From assembly GCA_963681505.1 (NCBI GenBank), contig OY811978.1:5874586-5938585 (forward strand): DNA of 64,000 bases, in the 5' to 3' direction. This DNA is from Eunapius fragilis. Lineage: Eukaryota > Porifera > Demospongiae > Spongillida > Spongillidae. Shown here piece after piece: positions 22,850 through 38,015 of the stretch (position 1 is the stretch's first letter; each line of letters begins with the position of its first letter). The position numbers and the translations under genes are program-made. Under the pieces are notes generated by a model that made no database searches, was not told where the DNA came from, and saw only the letters and a program-made list of their open reading frames with translations.

Positions 22850-24443
22850 GGGACAGTTCACGCGAAACTGGCGTATCACGTTTTTATATATAAAGTTATA
22901 AAAATGATTCACTTTGAAATCGCTACATCTCCCGAACCGTTAATGCTATTGACTTCCTATTTTCAACACTTCATACTACATCATTTCTCTCTGGTAAAAT
23001 AAATTTTGGGCTCTTGCATTAGCTTCGTGCCAGTGTTGCAACGTCCGATACCCCTTGGGGCTCAAACCGGCCATATCTTTCGGCAGGACATCTCAATTAA
23101 CTTCAAATTCGGTTTATACGTAGAGGGGTCCTGTACCTATCGATTTGTCCTGTTCGTTAATTTTTACTTGATCCGTTACGGAGATACAGCTGTGCAAAGT
23201 AATTGCACATTTCTCGTTCATTTCGCGCCATTAACCTACTCCAACCTGGTTCTCGCTACTCCGAGCACATGAATATACAATAACCTCCCGTGCCCATGCC
23301 ACTACATGTACAACTGCAAGTGCCACCGTTGTTCGTACAAACGTCAGTGGTTCTCTTTTATAACAAACAAGATTCGTTAAGCGATCAAAATGCGTGGGAT
23401 TCAGCTACCATCACCATACAAAACACGGTACGTACTACCAGTACCGATACGCGCGCACAACAATATGTGTCCCTGTCGATTCGGTCATACTCTTTGGGTG
23501 TCACTCATTGCGTGGCCATTTATAGGCTCACAACCTATGATAGTACGTCAGAGCCATGAGGTAAAGTGCACGGTGTATCAGCTAGGCTATGGGAGAGACG
23601 TGGTCCAGTTAAAGACACATGCAGCGCAGCTATGCTGGAACATGTAACCCTTCCTTATTGTCGGGATTTGCGTTCTGCTGGCACATATGTTTTAAACGCC
23701 CACCGTTTTTCATTTCATCTGCATGGCTGGCACACACACACCCATGAACCAACACATACACACGTCTCACGTCACACTTATACACACTCTTTCCACTACC
23801 AGTATTCTTTCCCCTTGCTGTACACCCTGTAAATAGTTATGTGCTACATGGATTCACACATAAGCTTTGTCTATTTTGGTTATGTACAGTGCTTTGACTG
23901 GCTTACTATCCAACCCTCTTTCTCAATTATTTATATTCTGACTGATGTGTTTTTCACGTGTGTAACTGGATTGTGTGTTTTATACACAGTGGTATAGGAG
24001 CATGGGGGCAACCCCTCCCCCCATTGGTTGTATGTACTGGATTAATGTGTTGTACGTACTGGACTATTTGTTCCTGTCTCACAGTACCTGTCACATCATG
24101 ACGTACCATGCCTCATGTCCCATATTCCATTACATGCATCCATTTACACACTCACACACTCATACACACAACACTCACAACTATCCCATGCCAATCACTA
24201 TATACGCTGAAGCTATGAGTGTGTACCATTGAGAGGTTTAAAAAGACTTAGGACTTACTATTTATTACCTTCCTTTGTTGCATAAAATTTCCAGGGCCCT
24301 GATCTTTATCTTTCGGGATAAAGCAGGAATAATATTCCTGCCAGGCTTATGTACAAAAGTATGTTTACAGAGTGGTAGATCTACATGTAATATCACAATA
24401 GCACAGATTCCTAGAAGGGGCCCATGTATAATGCTATACATAC

Positions 24444-24519
<76 letters not shown>

Positions 24520-26252
24520 ACAAACCAGTGCTACTTAGAAATAGTGGTTCTGGTGGGTATGACTGTCAGTTTGCTATGACCAGAGATGCAAAGCCACCCA
24601 TGGAAGTCACCCATGGAATATTGACTCTCATGTGATGGTAGCAAATAGATAGGCTAATGCCTTTGTGTTTAGGACTCTGCCATTAAGAGACATATGGTCA
24701 CATACCCACCTGAGGATCAGAGCAGTTGGTGTCATTTTTTTTTTGGATCTGGGGCAGTGCTGCTTCCAAACATGTTACAGACCTGTGAGTTCCATAGGCT
24801 TTTGCATTTGGTCATATGTGTAGCAACAAACTTGACAGTCATCCTCACCTGAACCACTAATTCTTCTTGTTAGTAGCATTGGAATTATCAGTGTGCGTGT
24901 GTGTATGTGTGTGTGTATGTGTGTGTGTGTGTGTGTGTTTGTGTGTGTGATGTGAGTGTTTGTGTGTGTGTAGCATTGGAACCTTTCTTTCTTGGAGGAT
25001 GTGCAATTTATTTTTGTAATACGTTGACAAGGATTGGACGGTACGTACTACCAGTACCGATATGCGCGCACAACATCATGTAGAAATCGTGTCCCTGTCA
25101 ATTTGGTCATACTCTTTGGGTGCCACTCATTGCGTGGCCATTTATAGGTTCACAACCTATACATCAGAGCCATGATATATAGTGCACGGTGCATCAGCTT
25201 GGCTAAGGGAGAGGCGTGGTCGAGTTAAAGACACATGCGGGCTGGAACACATGTAACCCTTCCTTATTATTGGGATATGCGTTCTGCTGGCACATATAAC
25301 ACCCACCATTTTTCATTTCATCTGCACGGCTGGCACACACACCCATGAACCACACCCATGAGCATACACACGTCTCATGTCATGACTATTCACACTCTTT
25401 CCACCATAAGACACTATTCTTTTCCCCTTGCTGTAAACCCTGTAAATTGTTATGTTGTGTGCTACATAGATTCACTCATATGCTTTGTCAATTTTCTATA
25501 TCTTTCAGTTACAGTGCTTTCACTGACCTACCTCTTTCTCAACTATTTTTGTTATGTTTATATTCAGATTCATTCTCTTTATGTTTGGTCCTACATGTGC
25601 AAGTAACATTACCTTCTATTTCTTTAGTGGTCATTATTGTATCAGCACAAAATGGCAGTATGTCTTGTCAGACTCATGCCCTCCACTGTATGCTCATATC
25701 CCATGACCTCGTCTACATGGTCATGTCCATAGGCCTCCATGTCACTGATGTGGATGTATTTCACACATGCAACTGGACTGTGTTGCATGTATTGGACTGG
25801 TGTCAGTGGGGTAGGAAGCACGGGGGTCGTGGGGGCAAATGTCACAATACGTTTGTCAGAGGCCCCGTGAGGCTCCACTATACATGTCCCATATACCATT
25901 CACTGTACTCAAATTGGGAGGGTTTTAAAGACTCCTCTATTTCAGCTGATAGTGGTCATGAAAGAGTTGGAATGATGGGGGAGGGGGGGGGATCAAGGTG
26001 CTCTTGTATATATACTAGTCCTGAAGCTTCATGTGTAAGTAAAATACCAACTCAGTACTGCGTGTATACCCACGGGTAAATAGAAGCCATGTCAGTGAAT
26101 GCTCTCTGTATAAACTCTACAGTGGCCCAGTCTTTCCAAATCTTGAGATAGGCTAAGCAATAGTATTCACTGCCACTTATGCAAGGCTTCCCATCTGTCC
26201 ACAAGTAGCTTGCACAAAAAATAAATCCTCTAAGAAAGGTACCAATGCTATA

Positions 26253-26339
<87 letters not shown>

Positions 26340-27482
26340 ACACACACACACATACCACACACAATGGTAGCTTTGAAAACGCTTAGCAAGCTGCGTTTGG
26401 ACCTCCACCAATGGTAGCCCCTATATGTTGGTACAAGGCCACCAATGGATGCATGCTACTTGCTCCACCACATCAGTGCTTCCATCCCCACCTGTTTCAC
26501 ATGGGATTCCCCACCCACTTCACAGCAGGTGCCCCTTGCTCCTCCACATCAGGGCACCCCCTCTTCCATAGATGTCACACTTCTACGTAGGGATCTCCTT
26601 CCCCCCTTTTACCATTCCATCCAGGAGACACCCCCCCACCTCCTCCACACAGTATACCCCTCCTAAACAGTGTAACACCACTAATGGTCTTATTTCAAAA
26701 TAGTTATGTTCTATCTCATGAAGAAAAAGAATTGATGGAACAAGTAATAAAAACATTAAGTTGGTATATATGATTGACAGGCAATAGAGGAAATATGTTA
26801 TATTTAGCACATTTGTAGGACATTATGTTGTTCAACTGTGTGCGTATTACATTTCCCCTTAGTAGACCCTTGTTTTCTTCCTTTTGCCTTCCAATCCTAT
26901 ATGCCATCAACTTTCTCATAGAGAATGTCTTTATTACTTGTATGCAAGGCTTCTATCTCTAGGTGAGCAGATCTAGAAGTAGCTTGTCAACACATCACAA
27001 AAAATAAATTGCAAAAGAAAGATTCCAATGCTACGTAGACACACACACATACACTCACATACACAAATACACACACACACATACACACACACACACACAC
27101 ACGGAAATTTCAATGCTCCTTAGGATTAGTGGTCCTTATGAGGATGGCTGTCAAGTTTGCTACACATACGACCAAATGCAAAAGCCTATGTAAGTCACCT
27201 GTAACATCTTTGGGAGCAGCACTGCCCCAGATCCAAAAACAGACGTAAAATATGACACCAAGTGCTGTGATCCTCAGGTGGGTTTGTGACAGTATGTCTC
27301 ATTAATTGCAGAGTCCTAAACATAGCCTATCTATTTGCCACAATCTCATGTAAATCAACATTCCATGGGTGACTTCCATGGGTGGCTTTGCATCTGGTCA
27401 TAGCAAACTGACAGTCATACCCACCAGAACCACTAATTCTAAGTAGCACTGGTTTGTGTGTGTACGTGTAGTGAGTGTGTGT

Positions 27483-27524
<42 letters not shown>

Positions 27525-28727
27525 ATGTGCGTGTGTATGTATAGCATTATACATGGGCCCCTTCTAGGAATCTGTGCTGTTTATCTTATGTGATATTACT
27601 TGTAGATCTACCACTCTGTAAGAGGGACTTTAGTAGACCTACTTTTGTATATACGCCCACGGCAGGAATATTATTCCTGCTTTATCCCAAAAGACAAAGA
27701 TCAGGGCCCTGGTATAACAAAGGATGGTAATAAATAGTAAGACATAAGTCTTTTTAAACCTCTCAATGGTACACACTCAGAGCTTCAGCGTATATAGTGA
27801 TTGGCATGGGATACATGTAGTTGTGAGTGTTGTGTATATATGAGTTTGTGAGTGTGTAAATGGATGCATGTAATGGAATATGAGACATGAGGCATGGTAC
27901 GTTATGATGTGGCAGGTATTGTGTGACAGGAACAAATCGTCCAGTACATAACACATTTATCCAGCACATACAACCAATGGGGGTAGGAGTTGGGAGGTGG
28001 GCCTTCCTCTGAAAAAATTGTTGGGACTTTGCCCCCATAGCCTCCATGCTCCTATACCACTATGTATAGAACACACAATCCAGTTACACACGTGAAAAAC
28101 ACATCAGTCAGAATACAAATAGTTGAGAAAGAGGGTTGTATAGTAGGCCAGTGAAAGCACTGTAACCGAAAGACATAGAAAAAAAGTTCAACTAGACAAA
28201 GCTTAAAAGTGAATCAATGTAGCACATAACAATTTACAGGGTGTACAGCAAGGGGAAAAGAATAGTGGAAAGAGTGTGTATAAGTGTGACGGTAGACATG
28301 TGTATGTGTTGGTTCATGGGTGTGTGCGTGTGCCAGCCATGCAGATGAAATGAAAAATGGTGGGCGTTTAAAACATATGTGCCAGCAGAACGCAAATCCC
28401 GACAATAAGGAAGGGTTACATGTTCCAGCATAGCTGCGCTGCATGTGTCTTTAACTGGACCACGTCTCTCCCATAGCCTAGCTGATACACCGTGCACTAT
28501 AAATCATGGCTCTGACGTACTGTTATAGGTTGTGAGCCTATAAATGGCCACGCAATGAGTGGCACCCAAAGAGTATGACCGAATCGACAGGGAGACGATT
28601 TCTACATGATGTTGTGAGCACGTATCGGTACTGGTAGTACATACTGTACAATCCTTGTCAACACATTACAAAAATAAATTGCACATCCTCCAAGAAAGAA
28701 AGGTTCCAATTTCCAATGCTACACACA

Positions 28728-28770
<43 letters not shown>

Positions 28771-29124
28771 ATTCCAATGCTACTTAGGATTAGTGGCTCT
28801 GGCGAGGATGACTGTCAAGTTTGCTACACTTATGACCAAATGCAAAAGCCTATGGAACTCACAGGTCTGTAACATGTTTGGAAGCAGCACTACCCCAGAT
28901 CCAAAAAAAAATGACACCAACTGCTCTGATCCTCAGGTGGGTATGTGACCATATGTCTCTTAATGGCAGAGTCCTAAACACAAAGGCATTAGCCTATCTA
29001 TTTGCCACCATCACATGAGAGTCAACATTCCATGGGTGACTTCCATGGGTGGCTTTGCATCTGGTCATAGCAAACTGACAGTCATACCCACCAGAACCAT
29101 CATTTCTAAGTAGCACTGGTTTGT

Positions 29125-29205
<81 letters not shown>

Positions 29206-30826
29206 TGTGCGCGTGCGTGTGCATGTATAGCATTATACATGGGCCCCTTCTAGGAATCTGTGCTATTGTGATATTACATGTAGATCTACCACTCTGTAAA
29301 CATACTTTTGTACATAAGCCTGGCAGGAATATTATTCCTGCTTTATCCCGAAAGATAAAGATCAGGGCCCTGGAAATTTTATATAACAAAGGAAGGTAAT
29401 AAATAGTAAGTCCTAAGTCTTTTTAAACCTCTCAATGGTACACACTCATAGCTTCAGCATTTATAGTGATAGTGATAGTTGTGAGTGTTGTGTTTGTATG
29501 AGTGTGTGAGTGTGTAAATGGATGCATGTAATGGAATATGGGACATGAGGCATGGTATGTCATGATGTGACAGGTACTGTGAGACAGGAACAAATAGTCC
29601 AGTATGTACAACACATTAATCCAGTACATACAACCAATGGGGGGAGGGGTTGGGAGGGGGGCCTTTGCCCCCATGCTCCTATACCACTGTGTATAAAACA
29701 CACAATCCAGTTACACACGTGAAAAACACATCAGTCAGAATATAAATAATTGAGAAAGAGGGTTGGATAGTAAGCCAGTCAAAGCACTGTACATAACCAA
29801 AATAGACAAAGCTTATGTGTGAATCCATGTAGCACATAACTATTTACAGGGTGTACAGCAAGGGGAAAGAATACTGGTAGTGGAAAGAGTGTGTATAAGT
29901 GTGACGTGAGACGTGTGTATGTGTTGGTTCATGGGTGTGTGTGTGCCAGCCATGCAGATGAAATGAAAAACGGTGGGCGTTTAAAACATATGTGCCAGCA
30001 GAACGCAAATCCCGACAATAAGGAAGGGTTACATGTTCCAGCATTGCTGCGCTGCATGTGTCTTTAACTGGACCACGTCTCTCCCATAGCCTAGCTGATA
30101 CACCGTGCACTTTACCTCATGGCTCTGACGTACTATCATAGGTTGTGAGCCTATAAATGGCCACGCAATGAGTGACACCCAAAGAGTATGACCGAATCGA
30201 CAGGGACACATATTGTTGTGCGCGCGTATCGGTACTGGTAGTACGTACCGTGTTTTGTATGGTGATGGTAGCTGAATCCCACGCATTTTGATCGCTTAAC
30301 GAATCTTGTTTGTTATAGAAGAGAACCACTGACGTTTGTACGAACAACGGTGGCACTTGCAGTTGTACATGTAGTGGCATGGGCACGGGAGGTTATTGTA
30401 TATTCATGTGCTCGGAGTAGCGAGAACCAGGTTGGAGTAGGTTAATGGCGCGAAATGAACGAGAAATGTGCAATTACTTTGCACAGCTGTATCTCCGTAA
30501 CGGATCAAGTAAAAATTAACGAACAGGACAAATCGATAGGTACAGGACCCCTCTACGTATAAACCGAATTTGAAGTTAATTGAGATGTCCTGCCGAAAGA
30601 TATGGCCGGTTTGAGCCCCAAGGGGTATCGGACGTTGCAACACTGGCACGAAGCTAATGCAAGAGCCCAAAATTTATTTTACCAGAGAGAAATGATGTAG
30701 TATGAAGTGTTGAAAATAGGAAGTCAATAGCATTAACGGTTCGGGAGATGTAGCGATTTCAAAGTGAATCATTTTTATAACTTTATATATAAAAACGTGA
30801 TACGCCAGTTTCGCGTGAACTGTCCC
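22850..30826. mobile_element. Giant palindromic (foldback) element A, 7977 bp
   Basis: It begins GGGACAGTTCACGCGAAACT and ends with the exact complement. The arms run inward about 3.2 kb (left, to about 26050) and 3.8 kb (right, from about 27000), separated by a spacer with a nested MITE (26740-26945). Each arm is itself a diverged direct duplication: a block starting GGTACGTACTACCAGTACCG occurs at 23427 and 25041 in the left arm, and in reverse at 28620-28640 and 30224-30243. CA/TG tracts lie at about 24441-24513, 26256-26352, 27474-27524, 28722-28766 and 29121-29216. The recurring 60-90-codon frames are mirror copies and one of them (23006, 88 codons) is stopped by TAG in homologous element B, so I treat the element as noncoding. 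No transposase, RT or other enzyme motif was seen. Superfamily unknown. Confidence 0.9.
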
Positions 30827-31742
30827 ATATATATATAATTGGGACAGTTCACGCGAAAATTGCCTATCGCGTATATATATATAAAGTTATAAAAATGACT
30901 CATTTTGAAATCGCTGCATCTCCCGAACCGTAGACGCTATTGACTTCCTATTTTCAACACTTCATACTACATCATTTCCCTCTGGTAAAATCGATTATGG
31001 GCTCTTGCATTAGCTTCGTGCCAGTGTTACAACGTCCGATACCCCTTGGGGTTCAAACCCGCCATATCTTTCGGCAGGAAAATTCAATTCACTCCTAGTT
31101 TGGTTTGTACGTAGAGGGATCCTGTACCTATTGATTTGTTCTGTTCGTTAATTTTTTCTTTATCCGTTGCGGGGATACAACTGTGCAAAGTAATTGCATA
31201 TTTCCCGGTCGTTTCGCGCCATTTATCTATCGAGGACATGAATATGCAATTACTTCCTGTTCAATAACTATGCCTCCGCCCATCTATACAATATACAACA
31301 AGTACGCGGCGTTTTCGCTTCTTGCAAACGTCTGGTTCTGTTCCCCTTCTTGGCTTCTTCAACATAGTGAGCAGAAGCTAAAGATTCGTAATACGTGGGT
31401 TCAGCTGCCATCAGCCTGCGCAACACGGTACGTACTCTGTAGCGCATGCACGTAGAAATCGAGCGTGTTGGCTCGGTCAAACTGCTTCATTTATGCGTGC
31501 ACAACGCTGCAGAGCATGAAAGTGCACGGTGCCTAGGGCTAGCTTAATCTGAAACGCACCCTTCCTTTTTGACTTCTGCACACGCACAGATATATATATG
31601 AAACATGCACCCCCTTGTAGCTACATGTATTTACCAACATGTAGTACTCTCATTGGCCTACTAAAACCTCTTTTATCTTCATTGGTGAACCAATTATATT
31701 TGGTTCTACAAAATAATATCCATACAAAATAAAATCCATAAG

Positions 31743-31797
<55 letters not shown>

Positions 31798-33844
31798 CAC
31801 ACACTCACATTCATACACAACCTCAGATCACAGCAATTGGTGTCATTTAATTCTGTCAGAATGCTCCCTCTTGCTTAGTTTCCAATTGGTGGTGTGCTTG
31901 GCATAGTTGATTGTTTGCCCAAAAGGGGTCAGGCGACAGTGGGTGTGCTGTCCCCCTACCCTGAGTGTGACTGGAACCAAAGTTACCATTTGGTCAGCCC
32001 ACACCTTGACACTGGTCAAGGTAAGGTGGTTAGGCCAGGGTAGATACCAAAAGGGTGCTACCTGCCATTGATGTATAAACAATAACACCTGTAGCAATAC
32101 ATTTATAAGTACAGCCATGGTAAGCAACGCAGCTGGCATTTAGCTGGAGTGATTGCAGCCCACCCCTACCATCCTTTGTATATACATGTGTGACCTGCAA
32201 CCATACCAGGTGTCAATATTTTGGGGACAGTGTGTTAGATGGGGTATGAGGGAATTAGTTTCCCAGACATTTAGGCTCAGGGTAGAATGATAGTGAGGTT
32301 TTCCCAGAAGATACTCCAGGCTAGAATTTATATTTAGCTGGGAATTTAGTGTTGCAATGTGCACTTATACACACACATGCACACTCACACACACACACAC
32401 ATGTACACACACACACCATGGGCAGTCAGTCATTCACGCATCAACATCAATGCTTTGCTATTTTATTTCCTAATTATCGACCCACATACAAACATTGTTT
32501 TTAGCTGTCATCCTATTCATCACATGTTTCTCTATTGGAGCTCTAAATTGTCTTGTGTATCAATGTGCACGTTTATGCATGCACGCACATACACACCACA
32601 CACAAGCACTAGCATACACTTGCAACTGCAGTCACATGTTTATTGTTTGTGTAAATTTGTGTTTACTTGCTCTGGTAATTACCAACAGGTCTTCTTGTTG
32701 CCTTTTGCACTTTTAAACATATGCATGCACATGCACACACACGCATGCACACAAACCCACATGCACATGCACGCACGTTCACGTACACACACACAGGAGT
32801 CATGCTTCAATCACAAACGTGTGCATATGTACACATTAAAATGGCTTTGGCAGTCATTCATCACACACACACACATGCACACACACACACATACACAGAA
32901 CTGGCCTCTGCTTTGTAAAATTATTATCTAATTTCCCTGTTGTCTCTTGTTGCTATGAGCACACTTACTAGATGTGAGCCTGCACTACAAGAATGCACAC
33001 TTATGCACACAGGCATGCATGCACAAACACACCCACTCACACAAACAAACAAACACACACACATACACAAGTGCAAACCACCCACTCTCCATTCTGCTTG
33101 GTACAACCCACACTTGTACCTCCACCATTAGAGCCTGTTGGTCCTTAATTTACCTCATATGCAATTTTGATTTTTTTTTCTTCTTCTGCTCCTGTTTGGC
33201 TTCCACTGATGTACCCATGGCCTCCACTAGATGCTCATGTCCCATGATTCTAAGTACTAACTTGTCAGGTTGAGTAGCACCAGCAGCTAGATAGATGCAC
33301 AACCATGCACCATCACCCATAGCCGTTGAGGTTTTCAATATACAAGACATGTATCCAGGCTAAGAAGAATCTCCGATGCTATGGAGAGATAGTTTCTGAG
33401 CTGGCTTTCTGTGATTCCATTAATTGCCCTTCATCTTGACCAATCCATGTCTGTGTGGACTCATCTCATGCCATAGGGGTTGACTACCCCCACCATCATG
33501 ATAAGCCTGCTAACCACATTAGGCTCAGTGATTTCCATCACTTAAGCTCACCTCAGTGTATTGCTAGAACCTTTGGTAAGGCTCATGGCTCTAGGCCTGT
33601 CCACCACCTATCCAAACCCCTAACACTATACACAGCATGGCTGCCCAGGCCACAAAGATCAAAAATATGCCTGTTGTATGACACCAATTATTATGATCTG
33701 GTGTGAGTGTTTCCACTTGTTGCTGAGTTCTATGGACATAGGCATCAGCTATAGACTGGCCTTCATCTGCTTCACCTCCTTACACGTAGCTAATGGAATT
33801 TCCAGATGTCATTTAGAGATTGATTGTGTATGTGCTTGTGTGTG

Positions 33845-33917
<73 letters not shown>

Positions 33918-34318
33918 TGTGATTGATACATGAACTCTGGAAAAGGGCTTACATGACATGTATGGGTTGGAAGCCTTGCATGTCTGGCAGTGAATATCAT
34001 TGCCAACCTATCACTACTGATAGTGGCTGGACTGGGCCTCTGTAAAGTTTGTATTGGATTGAGTAATAATAGTATTCACACCATTACCATGAGTTCTACC
34101 AATGCACACACACACACACACACACACACTCATGCACATACACACACAACACGTACAAAGCACATATACACATACATACAAATGTATAAAAGATGGAGTA
34201 AATGGAATTTAGAGGCAGCTTATAGCTGATGCCTCTGTACCTTAGCAACAAGTGGAAAATTGGTGTCATTGAACAGGTTCATGTTTGGCATGCCAGCCCT
34301 GCTGTAGGGTCATGGCAT

Positions 34319-34365
<47 letters not shown>

Positions 34366-34634
34366 TGTGTGTGTGTGTGTATGTGTGTGTATGTGCGTGT
34401 GTGTGTATGTGTGTGTGTGTGTGTGTGTGTGTTTGTGTATTAAGTGCACATGGCAACACCAGACATATGTAACCAGATGTTTAAAAAATAGGTTCAAGTT
34501 CTGTTCATCATCTCTCGATTGAACTCCCTAACAGCGGGGCTACCCAGGCCACAAAAGTCCGAACTTGTACTTTTAGTGTTTGTTTATGTAGATGTATAAT
34601 ACTTGGTTTAATGTTTAGGTGAATAGCAAGGTGC

Positions 34635-34885
34635 TTTATCTGTGTTGAGGTGCCTCTGTGTATACCCTGTCACTATGTACACTGTGTTGAGGTGTCTCTG
34701 TGTATACCCTGTCACTATGTACACTGTGTTCAGGTGTCTCTGTGCACATAGTGACAGGGTATACAGACACCTCAACACAGTGTACATAGTGACAGGGTAT
34801 ACACAGAGACACCTCAACACAGTGTACATGCATGCAGTGACAGGGTATACACAGAGACACCTCACAGATAAAGCACCTTGCCATT
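34635..34885. repeat. Central palindrome of element B
   Basis: Units of about 50 bp (ending ACCTCAACACAGTGTACATA) run as two to three copies into the axis near 34745 and as three inverted copies out of it. The halves are near-identical with no real loop, so single strands could fold into one continuous hairpin with the outer arms. Confidence 0.85.
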
Positions 34886-35323
34886 CACCTAAACATTAAA
34901 CCAAGTATTATACATCTACATAAACAAACACAAGTTCGGACTTTTGTGGGCTGGGTAGCCCCGCTGTTAGGGAGTTCAATCGAGAGATGATGAACAGAAC
35001 TTGAACCTATTTTTTTAAACATCTGGTTACATATGTCTGGTGTTGCCATGTGCACTTAATACACAAACACACACACACACATACACACACCCACACGCAC
35101 ATACACACACATACACACGTACACACACACACACTCATGCCATGACCCTACAGCAGGGCTGGCATGCCAAACATGAACCTGTTCAATGACACCAATTTTC
35201 CACTTGTTGCTAAGGTACAGAGGCATCAGCTATAAGCTGCCTCTAAATTCCATTTACTCCATCTTTTATACATTTGTATGTATGTATGTATGTGCTTTGT
35301 ACGTGTTGTGTGTGTATGTGCAT

Positions 35324-35363
<40 letters not shown>

Positions 35364-35558
35364 ATTGGTAGAACTCATGGTAATGGTGTGAATACTATTA
35401 CCACTCAATCCAATACAAACTTTACAGAGGCCCAGTCCAGCCACTATCAGTAGTGATAGGTTAGCAATGATATTCACTGCCAGACATGCAAGGCTTCCAA
35501 CCCATACATGTCATGTAAGCCCTTTTCCAGAGTTCATGTATCAATCACACCCCACAGG

Positions 35559-35682
<124 letters not shown>

Positions 35683-36039
35683 CACACACAAGCACATACA
35701 CAATCAATCTCTAAATGACATCTGGAAATTCCATTAGCTACGTGTAAGGAGGTGAAGCAGATGAAGGCCAGTCTATAGCTGATGCCTCTGTCCATAGAAC
35801 TCAGCAACAAGTGGAAACACTCACACCAGATCATAATAATTGGTGTCATACAACAGGCATATTCTTGATCTTTGTGGCCTGGGCAGCCATGCTGTGTATA
35901 GTGTTATGGATTTGGATAGGTGGTGGACAGGCCTAGAGCCATGAGCCTTACCAAAGGTTCTAGCAATATACTGAGGTGAGCTTAAGTGATGGAAATCACT
36001 GAGCCTAATGTGGTTAGCAGGCTTATCATAATGGTGGGG

Positions 36040-36049
36040 CAGGGGCGGA

Positions 36050-36080
<31 letters not shown>

Positions 36081-36349
36081 TATGTAGGGTATACCCCCCC
36101 CCCCCCCCCCTCCCGCAAAACCTATGTTATTAAAAATTCACCGCTTCTTACGTGTGCTATACGTGTAACGATAGGGGAGGGGAGGAGGGGGGGGGTGGGG
36201 GGTGGAGTAGGGTATCCCGCAAAACTGTGCTATTAAATTCACGACTTCTTTGAGGGGGGGGGGGGGGGGGGGTAAAACCGCGTTATTAAAATCACTTCAC
36301 ACACCCCCCCCCCCCCCCCCCCCGCCCCAAAGCCCTGCATCCGCCCCTG
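36040..36349. mobile_element. 310-bp hAT-like MITE inside element B
   Basis: Termini CAGGGGCGGAT and ATCCGCCCCTG are perfect 11-bp inverted repeats of the CAGGGGCGGATC type common in hAT-derived MITEs. It interrupts the right arm of B: the left arm reads without a break across the same site (complement of 33475-33505). A TGGGG at both flanks could be part of the target duplication. The interior is dominated by long G and C runs. Confidence 0.75.
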
Positions 36350-37026
36350 TGGGGGTAGTCAACCCCTATGGCATGAGATGAGTCCACACAGACATGGATT
36401 GGTCAAGATGAAGGGCAATTAATGGAATCACAGAAAGCCAGCTCAGAAACTATCTCTCCATAGCATCGGAGATTCTTCTTAGCCTGGATACATGTCTTGT
36501 ATATTGAAAACCTCACTTTCATTCTACCCTGAGCCTAAATGTCTGGGAAAGCCTTGCCTCATTTAACTGATTCCCTCATACCCCATTAACACACTGTCCC
36601 CAAAATATTGACACCTGGTATGGTTGCAGGTCACACATGTATATACAAAGGATGGTAGGGGTGGGCCGCAATCACTCCAGCTAAATGCCAGCTGTGTTGC
36701 TTACCATGGCTGTACTTATAAATGTATTGCTACAGGTGTTATTGTTTATACATCAATGGCAGGTAGCACCCTTTTGGTATCTACCCTGGCCTAACCACCT
36801 TACCTTGACCAGTGTCAAGGTGTGGGCTGACCAAATGGTAACTTTGGTTCCAGTCACACTCAGGGTAGGGGGACAGCACACCCACTGTCGCCTGACCCCT
36901 TTTGGGCAAACAATCAACTATGCCAAGCACACCACCAATTGGAAACTAAGCAAGAGGGAGCATTCTGACAGAATTAAATGACACCAATTGCTGTGATCTG
37001 AGGTTGTGTATGAATGTGAGTGTGTG

Positions 37027-37113
<87 letters not shown>

Positions 37114-38015
37114 CTTATGGATTTTATTTTGTATGGATATTATTTTGTAGAACCAAATATAATTGGTTCACCAATGAAGATAAAAGAGGTTTTAGTAGGC
37201 CAATGAGAGTACTACATGTTGGTAAATACATGTAGCTACAAGGGGGTGCATGTTTCATATATATATCTGTGCGTGTGCAGAAGTCAAAAAGGAAGGGTGC
37301 GTTTCAGATTAAGCTAGCCCTAGGCACCGTGCACTTTCATGCTCTGCAGCGTTGTGCACGCATAAATGAAGCAGTTTGACCGAGCCAACACGCTCGATTT
37401 CTACGTGCATGCGCTACAGAGTACGTACCGTGTTGCGCAGGCTGATGGCAGCTGAACCCACGTATTACGAATCTTTAGCTTCTGCTCACTATGTTGAAGA
37501 AGCCAAGAAGGGGAACAGAACCAGACGTTTGCAAGAAGCGAAAACGCCGCGTACTTGTTGTATATTGTATAGATGGGCGGAGGCATAGTTATTGAACAGG
37601 AAGTAATTGCATATTCATGTCCTCGATAGATAAATGGCGCGAAACGACCGGGAAATATGCAATTACTTTGCACAGTTGTATCCCCGCAACGGATAAAGAA
37701 AAAATTAACGAACAGAACAAATCAATAGGTACAGGATCCCTCTACGTACAAACCAAACTAGGAGTGAATTGAATTTTCCTGCCGAAAGATATGGCGGGTT
37801 TGAACCCCAAGGGGTATCGGACGTTGTAACACTGGCACGAAGCTAATGCAAGAGCCCATAATCGATTTTACCAGAGGGAAATGATGTAGTATGAAGTGTT
37901 GAAAATAGGAAGTCAATAGCGTCTACGGTTCGGGAGATGCAGCGATTTCAAAATGAGTCATTTTTATAACTTTATATATATATACGCGATAGGCAATTTT
38001 CGCGTGAACTGTCCC

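Noticed and set aside
23006-23272. 88-codon frame repeated four times (A and C arms) as a possible element protein
   Set aside because: The copies are mirror images within palindromes, so repetition is not evidence of selection. The homologous frame in element B is stopped by an in-frame TAG after about 33 codons, and no domain is recognisable.
24441-24513. Poly-His/Thr or Cys/Val frames over CA/TG tracts here and elsewhere
   Set aside because: Dinucleotide repeats have no stops in most frames; these are microsatellite artefacts.
25345-26079. 244-codon open frame in element A
   Set aside because: It spans CA-rich, repeat-derived DNA. The counterpart in C (48118-48618, minus strand) has different length and frame, and no start context or motif supports it.
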